The notes under the pieces: generated by a model | Told to the model about the DNA's origin: nothing | The model's input: only the letters and a program-made list of their open reading frames with translations | The model's database searches: none | Assembly (NCBI GenBank): GCA_964621605.1 | Contig: CAZUMJ010000017.1 | Coordinates: 1-64,000 of the forward strand | Direction of reading: 5' to 3' | Source: CAZUMJ01 sp964621605 | GTDB taxonomy: Bacteria; Actinomycetota; Acidimicrobiia; Acidimicrobiales; Iamiaceae | Length of the DNA stretch: 64,000 bases | Translations under genes and position numbers: made by a program | Part shown: piece by piece, positions 50,743 through 59,426 of the stretch | Layout: each line of letters starts with the position of its first letter | Position numbering within the stretch: position 1 is the first letter of the stretch

Positions 50743-53088
50743 ATGACACCGCAGGGGGACGGCACCATCGGCTCGACGCAGTACTCCGCAGACATCCGCT
50801 GGACCACCCACGGTGTGGCCCACATCCGCGCGGACGACTGGGGCAGCCTCGGCTTCGGCCAGGGCTACGCGTGCGCACGCGACAACATCGGGATCATCGC
50901 GGACATGGTGGTGAAGGTCCGCAGCGAGCGTGCCGCGTTCCACGGCCCGGGGCCGGAGGACAGCTTCGTCGCCTCAGATCTCGGCTATCTGGCGCTCGAC
51001 ATGACCGGCCGGGCACAGGCATTGCGCGACGCGCAGTCGCCGGAAGTGCGCGCGCTGGTGGCTGGCTACGTCGCGGGATGCAACGCCTGGATCGACGAGG
51101 GTCGCAGCACCGGATCACTCCCCGCGTGGTGTGCAGAGGCCGCGTGGCTCCGCCCGTTCGAAGAGCTCGACCTGTACCGCTACCTCGTTGACGCCACGCT
51201 CCTGGCGAGCGGGCGCAACCTCGTCGGTCTGCTCGGGCGCGCCGAGGCGCCGGGTCCCGACGGCCCCGCTCCCGCAGCACCGCTCAGCGCCCTCGGGCAG
51301 GCGACTGCCGCCTCGAACGGCTGGGCCTTCGGAGCCGACGCCACGGCATCGGGTGGAGGCCTCGTCGTCGGCAACCCGCACTTCCCGTGGCACGGCGAGG
51401 CCCGGTTCTGGGAGTGCCACCTCACCCTTCCCGGCGAGCTCGACGTGTACGGGGTGTGTCTGCTCGGCATCCCCGGTGTCCAGATCGGCTTCACCGAGCA
51501 CGTCGCGTGGACCCACACGTTTTCCGCCGGGAGCCGCTTCACGCTGTACCGCCTCGACCTCGTGCCCGGTGCGCCGACCCGCTACCGCTTCGGCGACGAG
51601 GAACGCGCCATGACCGCTCGCGACTACGAGGTCGCCGTGCGCACACCCGACGCCGGCACCGAGACGATCCAGCGCACGCTTTGGGCGTCGCACCACGGCC
51701 CGATGGTCAACCTGCCCCTCCTCGGCTGGGGTCTCGACACCGCGTTCACCTACCGCGACGCGAACCTCGACAACACGGCGATGATCGAGCAGTTCGTTCG
51801 CATGGATCGCGCCCGCGACCTCGACACCTTCCAGGCCGCGTTCCGCGACGCGCAGGGCATGCCGTGGGCGAACACGCTTGCCGCCGACGACCAGGGACGG
51901 ACCTGGTACATCGACGCATCCGCCACCCCGAACCTGTCGCACGCCGCCCAGGAGCGCTTCCGCGCACGAGTGGCGTCAGACCCGATCGCCGCCCTGCTCT
52001 TCGAGAACCGAGTGCCACTCCTCGACGGTTCCGAACCGGACGACACGTGGATCGACGAGCCGGGTGCTCGCAGCCCCGGCCTCGTTCCGTTCGAGCGCCT
52101 GCCGCAGCTCACGCGCCGTGACGTCGTCCTCAACGCCAACGACTCCCACTGGCTCACGAACCCCGCCGAACCGCTGGAGGGGTACAACGTGCTGCACGGC
52201 TTCGAGCGAGTCCCGCAAAGTTGGCGCACCCGCCAGAACCACCGCCAGGCTGCGGCCCTCGCCACCGCGGGTGCAACCGCCGACGCGGCGCTGCGCAGCG
52301 TGTTCGGCGGCGCATCGCTCAGCGCGGAGCTGTGGCGAGCCGAGGTCGTGGCGCGACTCTGGGCCGCCGGGACGGTCACGTTCGGAGCGCGCACCTTCGA
52401 CCTGCGTGCGGCGGCCGAGGTCCTCGCGGCATGGGATGGCACGTTCACCAGCGAGGCGGTCGGGGCGACCCTCTGGCGCGAGCTGCTCGGCGCACAGAGC
52501 CGCCAGGAGCTGCGCAACAGCCCGTGGTGCGCGGTGCCGTTCGACGCGGACGACCCGGTGGAGACACCGGGCGGCCTGGCGCCCGCGCCCGCCGAAGGCG
52601 CCGACCCCATCGTGCTCGCCGCCATCGGCGCACTCGACGTGCTAGCCCGAGCGGGCATCGACGGAACCCAGCCGCTCGGCGAGGTCCAGTGGGCGCAGCG
52701 CGGCGAGACGCGTGTCGCGGTCCCGGGCGGTGGCGACGGCGACGGCATCACGAACGTGCTCGAGCCACGCGGCGCCCTGCCGTCGCACTGCCTCGCCCCG
52801 ACGCCGTCGTCACCGCCGCCGATCGCGGGCCGCGCGGAGCGCACCGGCCTGCACGAGGGCGGGTACCCCGTGACCTATGGGACGAGCTTCGTCATGGCGG
52901 TCGAGCTCACCGCCGACGGCCCCCGCGGGTGGGGTCTGCTGGCGTACTCGCAGAGCGACGAGCCGACCTATCGATGGCACCGCGAGGCCACCGAGGCCTA
53001 CGCCCGCGGCGAGGTTCGGCAACTGCTCTTCCGCGAAGAGGAGATCGTGGCCGACCCGCACCTCGAGTCGCTCCACCTCATCGGCTGA
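50743..53088 (+). CDS. Penicillin acylase-family Ntn hydrolase
   Basis: 781 residues. The family layout is alpha-subunit, spacer, then beta-subunit beginning with the autocatalytic serine: here ATAASNGWAFGADATASGGG (near residue 190), where Ser before Asn-Gly-Trp becomes the new N-terminus. Other marks are GVAHIRADDWGSLGFGQGYA at the start, LVVGNPHFPWHGEARFWECH, GVQIGFTEHVAWTHTFS and ANDSHWLTNPAEPLEGYN. These enzymes cut amide bonds of beta-lactams, acyl-homoserine lactones or lipopeptides. No signal peptide is seen although most relatives are exported, so it may be cytosolic or use a start further upstream. Confidence 0.88.
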   Translation: MTPQGDGTIGSTQYSADIRWTTHGVAHIRADDWGSLGFGQGYACARDNIGIIADMVVKVRSERAAFHGPGPEDSFVASDLGYLALDMTGRAQALRDAQSPEVRALVAGYVAGCNAWIDEGRSTGSLPAWCAEAAWLRPFEELDLYRYLVDATLLASGRNLVGLLGRAEAPGPDGPAPAAPLSALGQATAASNGWAFGADATASGGGLVVGNPHFPWHGEARFWECHLTLPGELDVYGVCLLGIPGVQIGFTEHVAWTHTFSAGSRFTLYRLDLVPGAPTRYRFGDEERAMTARDYEVAVRTPDAGTETIQRTLWASHHGPMVNLPLLGWGLDTAFTYRDANLDNTAMIEQFVRMDRARDLDTFQAAFRDAQGMPWANTLAADDQGRTWYIDASATPNLSHAAQERFRARVASDPIAALLFENRVPLLDGSEPDDTWIDEPGARSPGLVPFERLPQLTRRDVVLNANDSHWLTNPAEPLEGYNVLHGFERVPQSWRTRQNHRQAAALATAGATADAALRSVFGGASLSAELWRAEVVARLWAAGTVTFGARTFDLRAAAEVLAAWDGTFTSEAVGATLWRELLGAQSRQELRNSPWCAVPFDADDPVETPGGLAPAPAEGADPIVLAAIGALDVLARAGIDGTQPLGEVQWAQRGETRVAVPGGGDGDGITNVLEPRGALPSHCLAPTPSSPPPIAGRAERTGLHEGGYPVTYGTSFVMAVELTADGPRGWGLLAYSQSDEPTYRWHREATEAYARGEVRQLLFREEEIVADPHLESLHLIG

Positions 53089-53191
53089 CGAGCCAAGGAG
53101 GCGCGCATCTCGAGCGCATCGGTCGGCTCGGCAACCGCCGACCGTGCCCGACGCCATAGTCCCCGACTACCTCGCGTGCCACGCACGGCGG

Positions 53192-53197
53192 TACCGT
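53192..53197 (+). promoter_or_regulatory. -10-like TACCGT, leaderless start
   Basis: TACCGT ends 8 nt before ATG 53206. Confidence 0.35.
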
Positions 53198-53205
53198 CTG
53201 TGGCG

Positions 53206-53640
53206 ATGAGTGACACCGCGGTCACGGCCGCGCGCACCGGCATCTGCCCCGACGCCGGCCCCGGTCCTACCCGTGGCCCTCGGCCGCTGCCCGACCGCGT
53301 CATGCGGAAGATCCTCTTCATCCGCGACAAGCCGGCCAACACCAACGACGACGAGGTGTACCGCCTCTTCTCCACGTCGATCGTCATCTCGGCGACCCGG
53401 TGCTTGTTGAGCTATGTGGTGTTCCCGATCTTCGCGCCGGCGATCGGTGCCGCCACCGGCGCGGGCCCGGCGATCGGCCTCGTCGTCGGCGTCGTGGCAC
53501 TGGTGTTCGACGTGTTGAGCATCCGGCGCTTCTGGCTCTCTGAGCACCGGTGGCGCTGGCCGATGACGGCCATCTACGCGTGCGTCATCGGACTGGTCAG
53601 CGTGCTGCTCGTCGGCGACATCTCGCACTTCCTCGGCTGA
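53206..53640 (+). CDS. Small membrane protein, three helices
   Basis: 144 residues. After a polar N-terminus with KILFIRDKPANTNDDEVYRL there are three hydrophobic segments: IVISATRCLLSYVVFPIFAP, IGLVVGVVALVFDVLSI, and MTAIYACVIGLVSVLLVG. It ends ISHFLG. The conserved-looking cytosolic start suggests a genuine family restricted to actinobacteria, but I know no function. ATG 53206 is chosen because the -10-like box is 8 nt upstream. Confidence 0.7.
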   Translation: MSDTAVTAARTGICPDAGPGPTRGPRPLPDRVMRKILFIRDKPANTNDDEVYRLFSTSIVISATRCLLSYVVFPIFAPAIGAATGAGPAIGLVVGVVALVFDVLSIRRFWLSEHRWRWPMTAIYACVIGLVSVLLVGDISHFLG

Positions 53641-53800
53641 CGTCGCTGGCGTCGCTGGCGTCGCTGAGGTCGCCGGCGACGCCGGGCCCCCGACGCACGC
53701 CCTGGTGGCGCGGCACACGAGTCCGCCACACCGGCCGGGATCGGCCGACGATTCCCCGTCGAACGCACACGTTCGGCGACGCCCTGTGAGGTGACCTCGG

Positions 53801-53806
53801 TAGGGT
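53801..53806 (+). promoter_or_regulatory. -10-like TAGGGT, leaderless GTG start
   Basis: TAGGGT ends 7 nt before GTG 53814 of the second GGDEF gene. Confidence 0.4.
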
Positions 53807-53813
53807 TTGCGAG

Positions 53814-55157
53814 GTGGTTGACAGGACTGGCGGCGACCTGCCCGACGCGCTCTTCAAGACCGTGTTCGACGCGCTCACGATCCCCGTGCTGGTCGTCGCC
53901 GACGACGGGGTCATCCACTACGCCGGCGGCGCCTGCCGCAGCATCCTCGGCCACGAGCCCTCGGCGATGGTGGGCCGCAGCGTCCTCGACTTCCTCCCCC
54001 CAGAACAAGTCGATGCCGCGGTCGAATCGATCGCCGAGCTCGCCGTCCAAGCCGAGCTGGGCATCGGCGTTCCGACCGTGTTCGCAGTCGTTCGCCCAGA
54101 CGGGTCGCTCACCTGGCACGCCGTACGCGCCTTCCCACTCACGGGCGAGGCCCAGGCTTGGGGCAACGTGTACTACCTCCTCCCCTGGGACGCGCAGCTC
54201 GCCCTCGACGCCGCGATCTCGGCCCTCCTCGCCGGCGACGACCTGCCCTCGGTGCTCACCCATCTCGCCGCGTCGACAGCCGCGTCGCTCGAGGCACGCG
54301 GCGCCACCATCCACCACGGTTGGGACGGCACCCGATTCACCGGCACCTGTGGGTACGGGGTGCCCGAGCAAGCCTCGTCGGCGCGGGGGCCGACGCCGTG
54401 GACAGACGCCGTGCAGACAGACGTGCCGCGCTACGTCGGCACAGACGTCCTCCCCGCCGATGCTCGTGCGGCGGCGGAAGACGCCGGCGTCGCCGGAATC
54501 TGGGCGATCCCGCTCCCCGCCTCGCCCGGGGTCAAGCCCGCGGTGCTGTGCGTGTGGCGCCACCAGTCGCTGCCGCCGGTCACCGCGCACGACTTCGCCA
54601 TCTCGCGTTCACTCCGGTACATCCAGTTGTCGCTTCTGCGCACCGCGGAGCATCGGCAGTTGGCCCACCTCGCCACGCACGATCCCCTCACCGGCACCGC
54701 GAACCGGCTGCTGTTCAGCCGGCGACTCGAAGAAGCGCTCGCCTCACGTGCCCCGACCGTGGTCCTCTACTGCGACCTCGACGCGTTCAAGGCGATCAAC
54801 GACACCTACGGGCACAGCGTCGGCGACGACGTCCTGCAGGTGGCCACCCAGCGCTTGCGCTCCGCCCTCAGAGAAGGCGACGAGCTCGCCCGCCTGGGCG
54901 GCGACGAGTTCACCGTGCTGCTGAGCGGCACGCTCGAAGAAGGACAGGCGGTGGCTGAACGCATGCTCGCCGTCATGCATCAGCCGCTCGAGGTGCGTGG
55001 CCTGACGTTGCGGGTCACCCTCTCGATCGGCGTCGCGGAGGCGCTCGCAGGCTGCACGCCCGACACGCTGCTGCACCGTGCCGACGCCGCCCTGTACGAG
55101 GTGAAGCACGCCGGCGGGGGCGGGTTCTCCGTCGCCCCGCCCCGTCCGGGCTGCTGA
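53814..55157 (+). CDS. PAS-GAF-GGDEF diguanylate cyclase with I-site
   Basis: 447 residues, same layout as the protein at 7757. PAS: IPVLVVADDGVIHYAGGACR, ILGHEPSAMVGRSVLDFLPP. A GAF-like domain covers ~140-285 (LARE-like SLEARGATIHHGWDGT). GGDEF domain: THDPLTGTANRLLFSRRLEE, YCDLDAFKAINDTYGHSVGD, and GGDEF at 362-366. Arg353 and Asp356 form an RxxD five residues before it, so product inhibition should work. c-di-GMP synthesis from GTP is expected. Start GTG 53814 fits the -10-like TAGGGT. Confidence 0.88.
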   Translation: MVDRTGGDLPDALFKTVFDALTIPVLVVADDGVIHYAGGACRSILGHEPSAMVGRSVLDFLPPEQVDAAVESIAELAVQAELGIGVPTVFAVVRPDGSLTWHAVRAFPLTGEAQAWGNVYYLLPWDAQLALDAAISALLAGDDLPSVLTHLAASTAASLEARGATIHHGWDGTRFTGTCGYGVPEQASSARGPTPWTDAVQTDVPRYVGTDVLPADARAAAEDAGVAGIWAIPLPASPGVKPAVLCVWRHQSLPPVTAHDFAISRSLRYIQLSLLRTAEHRQLAHLATHDPLTGTANRLLFSRRLEEALASRAPTVVLYCDLDAFKAINDTYGHSVGDDVLQVATQRLRSALREGDELARLGGDEFTVLLSGTLEEGQAVAERMLAVMHQPLEVRGLTLRVTLSIGVAEALAGCTPDTLLHRADAALYEVKHAGGGGFSVAPPRPGC

Positions 55158-55246
55158 CACCGGTCGTCCGCGAGCTCCACCGCCAGCAGGCAACAACCCC
55201 GGAGCGTCTCGCAACCTGCGCCGGGACGGCGTCGCCGCCTGGCGGG

Positions 55247-55999
55247 TCAGCGTTCGGCGAGCGCGGTCACCGCGTCGGCGACGTCATCGAGGTCGAGGCG
55301 CGGCTCGTCGAACCGGCGGACGTCTCGGTAGGTGCGGTCACGACCGGTGTCGTCGACGAACCAACCCTGCAGGCGAGCGAGCACGACGCTGCGCAGCTCA
55401 GCCGGCATCGCGTCGAGATCTCTGTCGTCGATCGTGGCGGCGGTGAGCAGGCGGCCCAAGTCGTACAGGTCCGACGCTCGCTTCTCAGGTCGAGCGGAGG
55501 CCCGCAGGGGTACCGTCGTGGCCTTCATCGCGACAAGGCCGGCGCCGGTCGCGACGAGACGTCCCGGCGCCGACGCGAGCGGGGCGCCGGTGTCGTCCTC
55601 GACTGCCACGATGTCGAGCGTGGCGGCGGTGTCGTGCGCCCACGTGTGGGCGACGGCGTTCAGCTCCAGGTCGGTGAGCGGCTCACCGTGACCTTCGAGC
55701 TCCGCCATGAGCTCGTCGCCCGACACCGGTGCCACGTCGATCACGTCAAGATCGAAGTCTCCGGCGAAGCGGTACTGCCCGCCGCCCGGCGCGGTGACGG
55801 CAAGACGAGCGATGGCGTCGTGCACCTGTGCGAGGCCGCGCGCAACGGCGTCGAGGTCGACCGTGGGCCGGTGCGGACTTCCCACCCTGCACATGACGGC
55901 GAGACCCCCGATGAGCCGCAACTCAGCAGGCAGCGACGCGAGCAGCTCGACCGCGAGGTGGGTCGTCCCCCCGCGTCGACCCGTGAGCAGCACGCTCAC
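55247..55999 (-). CDS. AbiEii-like nucleotidyltransferase toxin
   Basis: 250 residues from GTG 55999. Nucleotidyltransferase motif LRLIGGLAVMCRVGSPHRPT then VDLDAVARG (metal-binding Asp pair DLD). The C-terminal part has VAMKATTVPLRASARPEKRA and SDLYDLGRLL, typical of the AbiEii/AbiGii toxin family (K...K...DLYDL). In type IV toxin-antitoxin systems the toxin adds nucleotides to tRNA or other targets, and the AbiEi-type antitoxin represses the operon. GTGA overlap with the antitoxin gene upstream. Unlike the copy at 644-1127 it is complete. Confidence 0.82.
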   Translation of the reverse strand: MSVLLTGRRGGTTHLAVELLASLPAELRLIGGLAVMCRVGSPHRPTVDLDAVARGLAQVHDAIARLAVTAPGGGQYRFAGDFDLDVIDVAPVSGDELMAELEGHGEPLTDLELNAVAHTWAHDTAATLDIVAVEDDTGAPLASAPGRLVATGAGLVAMKATTVPLRASARPEKRASDLYDLGRLLTAATIDDRDLDAMPAELRSVVLARLQGWFVDDTGRDRTYRDVRRFDEPRLDLDDVADAVTALAER

Positions 56000-56964
56000 G
56001 AACGCGCTCCGGGAACGACGCCCCACGCCTCGACGATCTCGCGCCCACGAGACGGGTCTGCGGCGAGGCGGAGTGCGCACACGATCGGGTGCGCCACGAA
56101 CCACGGGTGCGCGTCGGTTGGGGGTAGGTCGTCGTGCACGGGGAGCCACTCGACCGGCGCGCGCCGCACCCAACAGCGCGGCGTGGCCCCGTGCACGGTG
56201 AGCTTGCGCAACCTGCGCAAGGTGGAGGAGCTACGGATGTAGGCGCGGGCGGGGAGGTCGCCGGCTGCCGCGATGCGTGCCCCGCCGAGCGTGGCTGCAC
56301 GTTCGTCGACTCGTACCGGCCGGTCGTCTCCCGCTCGTGCTGCAACCTCACCGAGGTCCGCGTCGAGGCCGATCCAGTCGTCGTCGGGCCAATGCGCAGC
56401 GGTCTCCCAGAACAGGTCTGGCAGCAGGGGCCGACGGGTCGTGGGGCCGACCAAGCCGACCGCGGTGAAGCGAGCGACCATCTCGTGGACCGCGCCCACG
56501 CTGCGCCCGATGACCGGTGCGATGTGGCGGGCGGACGCCTTCTGCTCGGGGAACAGGAGCGCGGCGAGCGCAACCTCGAGCCCGACCGGGGTCCACGGGT
56601 TGGTGGACAGTTGGCGGGAGTCGGTGCGCTCGGCGAGCAGCGCGTCGACACGAAGGCCGGGCAGCCAGACGCGCAGATGGCCGCGGCGATCGAGCCATCC
56701 CCACCCGGCACGCCGCAACACCTCTCGTCCGGGCTCGCTGATGCGGTCCGCGACGAGGAACGCGGGATGGCCGGTCTCGGCGGTGAGCGCAGCGATGGCC
56801 GCCGGGGTCGGGTGCGCGCGCCCGATGAGGTCGAGCGCGAAGCGGGTGCCATCGACGTAGAGGAGCTGGTCACGCGCCTCGACGTCGAGCCCGAACTCCT
56901 GGAACGCCTCGAGCACCTCCTGCCGGAGGTCGTCTCGTTCAGCTGTCTGCGCCGTCACGAACAC
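55996..56964 (-). CDS. AbiEi-like winged-helix antitoxin
   Basis: About 322 residues from GTG 56964 (another GTG at 56958 would shorten it by two). The N-terminal ~60 residues resemble a Holliday-resolvase-like/AbiEi alpha-beta region (EAFQEFGLDVEARDQLLYVD, FALDLIGRAHPTPAAIAAL); the middle has a winged helix (VALAALLFPEQKASARHIAP, VIGRSVGAVHEMVARFTAVG, LVGPTTRRPLLPDLFWETAA). The C-terminus ends ALRLAADPSRGREIVEAWGV. Context with the AbiEii toxin in a 4-bp overlap supports the antitoxin/repressor role. The start codon lies within a 20-bp direct repeat that could be the operator. Confidence 0.75.
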   Translation of the reverse strand: MFVTAQTAERDDLRQEVLEAFQEFGLDVEARDQLLYVDGTRFALDLIGRAHPTPAAIAALTAETGHPAFLVADRISEPGREVLRRAGWGWLDRRGHLRVWLPGLRVDALLAERTDSRQLSTNPWTPVGLEVALAALLFPEQKASARHIAPVIGRSVGAVHEMVARFTAVGLVGPTTRRPLLPDLFWETAAHWPDDDWIGLDADLGEVAARAGDDRPVRVDERAATLGGARIAAAGDLPARAYIRSSSTLRRLRKLTVHGATPRCWVRRAPVEWLPVHDDLPPTDAHPWFVAHPIVCALRLAADPSRGREIVEAWGVVPGARS

Positions 56965-57034
56965 CGAACAAACTGTAGACCACCTGGCCCTTGTCAAGCG
57001 AGTTCGACATCCGTGCCGTCACGAACACCGAACA
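56951..57034. repeat. 20-bp direct repeat around the AbiE-type promoter
   Basis: gccgtcacgaacaccgaaca occurs at 56951-56970 and again at 57015-57034, 64 bp apart, in the same orientation. The first copy overlaps the start codon of the AbiEi-like gene; the second lies beyond its promoter. On the minus strand TTGACA (56992-56997) and TACAGT (56972-56977) lie between them. The arrangement suggests two sites for repressor binding with the promoter in between. Confidence 0.7.
56972..56977 (-). promoter_or_regulatory. Promoter of the AbiE-type pair (TTGACA / TACAGT)
   Basis: On the minus strand TTGACA at 56997-56992 and TACAGT at 56977-56972 are 14 bp apart, short for sigma-70, and GTG 56964 follows 7 nt after TACAGT, again fitting a leaderless start. 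Confidence 0.45.
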
Positions 57035-57111
57035 TCAGCGCCACCAGCGGCCTGCCCTTCGGTCGAAGTACCGTCAGCACTGCCCCAAGACCCGCAACCC
57101 GGGAGCACCTC

Positions 57112-58326
57112 ATGGCAGCCGCGCAGGACTCCGCCGACGGTCTCGTCAAGGAACGCATCGAGATGCTGCTCGACGCCGTCGACCCCCGCACCGTCGACCA
57201 GATCGAACTCCGCGGCCGGCAGTACGACCTGGGCCTCGCCTGGGTCCACTTCCCCGAGGGATGGGGTGGCCTCAACCTGCCCGCGCGCCACCAGAAGACC
57301 GTCGACGCCGCGTTGCACGCCGCCGGCGCGCCGTCGCCGGGCGCACGCCACTTCTTCGGTCTCACGATGGCGGGCCCGACCGTCGTCACCCACGGCTCCG
57401 ATGACCTCCGAGCCCGCATCCTGCGACGCACCTTCACCGGCGAGGACGCGTGGTGCCAGCTCTTCAGCGAGCCCGGCGCCGGAAGCGACCTGGCCGGGCT
57501 CGCGTGCAAGGCAGAACGCGACGGCGACGAATGGGTCATCACCGGGCAGAAGGTCTGGAACACGCTCGCCCATCTCGCGGATCGGGGAATGCTCGTCGCT
57601 CGCACCGACCCGAACACCCCCAAGCACAAGGGGCTCACCTACTTCGCGCTCGACATGCACGCGCCAGGTGTCGAAGTACGCCCGCTGCGCCAGATCACCG
57701 GCGAAGCCGAGTTCAACGAGGTGTACCTGACCGAGGTCCGCGTCCCTGACGCCGACCGCATCGGTGACGTCGGTGAAGGCTGGCGCGTCGCGATGACCAC
57801 CCTCTCGAACGAGCGCACGTCGATCGGCGGCGGCGTGTCGACGACCCCCGCCCGTGGCAGCGGCAGCATCGCCGAAGCCGTACGCATCTGGCGTGAGGAG
57901 CCCAACGCCGTGCGCAACCCGGTGCTGCGCGATCGGCTGGTGCGCCTGTGGACCGCAGCAGAGGTGCTGCGCCTCACCAACATCCGCGCCTCGCAGAACC
58001 GGCGCGCCGGCAACCCCGGCCCAGAAGGGTCCATCGCGAAGCTCTCGTTCGCGGAGATCAACAAGGACATCTACGAGCTGTGCGTCGACCTGCTCGGCGC
58101 CGACGCGCTCGCGGGCTACGACTTCGAGATGCGCAGATCCGAGAACCTCGGCCTCGTCGGCCCGCCCGGATCTGCCCGCAAGATGTTCCTGCGAGCCCGC
58201 GCCAACTCGATCGAAGGCGGCACGTCCGAGATCCAACGCAACATCATCGGCGAGCGCGTGCTCGGCCTCCCCGGCGAGCCGCGGGGCGACAAGGACCTGC
58301 CCTGGAAGGACGTTCCGAGGAGCTGA
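57112..58326 (+). CDS. Acyl-CoA dehydrogenase
   Basis: 404 residues from ATG 57112 with gggag upstream. Family marks: LGLAWVHFPEGWGGLNLPAR, WCQLFSEPGAGSDLAGLACK (FAD/substrate loop), WVITGQKVWNTLAHLADRGM, FNEVYLTEVRVPDADRIGDV, and near the end FLRARANSIEGGTSEIQRNI IGERVLGLP, split here at the conserved Glu-Gly-Gly loop. The enzyme would oxidise acyl-CoA at the alpha-beta position using FAD; the chain length cannot be inferred. A methyltransferase gene begins two bases after its stop, so they are co-transcribed. Confidence 0.92.
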   Translation: MAAAQDSADGLVKERIEMLLDAVDPRTVDQIELRGRQYDLGLAWVHFPEGWGGLNLPARHQKTVDAALHAAGAPSPGARHFFGLTMAGPTVVTHGSDDLRARILRRTFTGEDAWCQLFSEPGAGSDLAGLACKAERDGDEWVITGQKVWNTLAHLADRGMLVARTDPNTPKHKGLTYFALDMHAPGVEVRPLRQITGEAEFNEVYLTEVRVPDADRIGDVGEGWRVAMTTLSNERTSIGGGVSTTPARGSGSIAEAVRIWREEPNAVRNPVLRDRLVRLWTAAEVLRLTNIRASQNRRAGNPGPEGSIAKLSFAEINKDIYELCVDLLGADALAGYDFEMRRSENLGLVGPPGSARKMFLRARANSIEGGTSEIQRNIIGERVLGLPGEPRGDKDLPWKDVPRS

Positions 58327-58328
58327 CC

Positions 58329-58943
58329 GTGGCGTTCTACGAGGAACAGGTCCTGCCCCGCGTCATCGACCTCGTGCTGGGGACGAAGTCCTTCGGCAAG
58401 TTGCGGCGACGCGCCCTCGAAGGGGTGGCAGGCACCGTGGTCGAGGTCGGGTTCGGCAGCGGCACCAACCTCCCGTACTACCCCGACGACGTCACCAAGG
58501 TGCTCGCCGTCGACCCGTCCGCCACCGGCGAGCGCCTGGCGAAGAAGCGCATCGCCGCGAGGGGCCTGCCGGTCGACTTCATCGGCCTCGACGGGCAACG
58601 CCTCCCCCTCGACGATGCGTCGGTCGACCACGCGGTGAGCACCTGGACGCTCTGCACGATCCCCGACGCGGCGGCCGCGTTGGCGGAGCTCCATCGCGTC
58701 CTGCGCCCCGGAGGCACCCTCCACTTCATCGAACACGGTCTCTCAGACGATCCGAAGGTGGCTCGCCGCCAGCACCGCCTCGACGGGCTGCAGCAGCGCA
58801 TCGCCGGTGGCTGCCACCTCGACCGCGACCACCGCGAGCTCCTCGCCGCATCGCCGTTCACGGTCGACACCATCGCCACGTTCGCCGTCGCCGGGCCCAA
58901 GACGATGAGCTTCCTGTACGCCGGCACGGCGCACCGCGCGTAG
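58329..58943 (+). CDS. Class I methyltransferase (UbiE/phosphatidylethanolamine-type)
   Basis: 204 residues from GTG 58329. Motif I VVEVGFGSGTNLPYYPDDVT (near 38), motif II LAVDPSATGERLAKKRIAAR, VDFIGLDGQRLPLDDASVDH, WTLCTIPDAAAALAEL, and motif III VLRPGGTLHFIEHGLSDDP. The pattern EVGFGSGTNLPYYP and HFIEHG is common to small lipid- or thiol-methyltransferases (the methyltransf_11 group). It is coupled to the acyl-CoA dehydrogenase upstream (2-bp gap). Confidence 0.87.
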   Translation: MAFYEEQVLPRVIDLVLGTKSFGKLRRRALEGVAGTVVEVGFGSGTNLPYYPDDVTKVLAVDPSATGERLAKKRIAARGLPVDFIGLDGQRLPLDDASVDHAVSTWTLCTIPDAAAALAELHRVLRPGGTLHFIEHGLSDDPKVARRQHRLDGLQQRIAGGCHLDRDHRELLAASPFTVDTIATFAVAGPKTMSFLYAGTAHRA

Positions 58944-58955
58944 ACAGCGAGCGGT

Positions 58956-59426
58956 TCAGCCCCGGTCCACGGGCACGACGCGCGCGGTTGCGAACGCCGT
59001 GAGCATCGCCAGCGCCACCGCGACGACGTGCACCGCGGTGCACCACAGGCACAGCGCGTCGAGGCGGAACAGCTCCACGTACACCAGCCACAACACCATC
59101 ACCACCCCGGCCGCGGCGAACGCACTCCGCAGAAGGCTGACGGCCGGCACGGGAGTACGCCACGCCCACGGCAGGAACAACACGAGCATCGCCACGAAGA
59201 AGCCCGCACCCAGGAACGCAACCGGCACCCCCGCGACCTCCGCGTAGGCGCTCTCGGTGACCTTCTGGCAGTTCACGATGCCCGTCTCGGGACACGCCAA
59301 CGTCGTCGTGGCACGCAGGTGTTCGACGGCCAGGTACGCGGAGAGCGCCATGCCCGCCACGCAGAGCACCAGGCCCCCGGCGACGAGCGGGCGCAACCCG
59401 GTCTCGAACGAAGGGCGCTCGGTCAC
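58956..59426 (-). CDS. Vitamin K epoxide reductase (VKOR) homologue
   Basis: 156 residues, four hydrophobic segments. The loop cysteines are C45 and C53 (CPETGIVNC) and the active-site pair is C126/C129 (CLWC), as in bacterial VKOR, which re-oxidises DsbA-like proteins and passes electrons to quinone, replacing DsbB. The start GTG 59426 overlaps the stop of the thioredoxin-like DUF929-type gene upstream (GTGA), pairing the oxidase with its probable protein partner. Confidence 0.92.
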   Translation of the reverse strand: MTERPSFETGLRPLVAGGLVLCVAGMALSAYLAVEHLRATTTLACPETGIVNCQKVTESAYAEVAGVPVAFLGAGFFVAMLVLFLPWAWRTPVPAVSLLRSAFAAAGVVMVLWLVYVELFRLDALCLWCTAVHVVAVALAMLTAFATARVVPVDRG

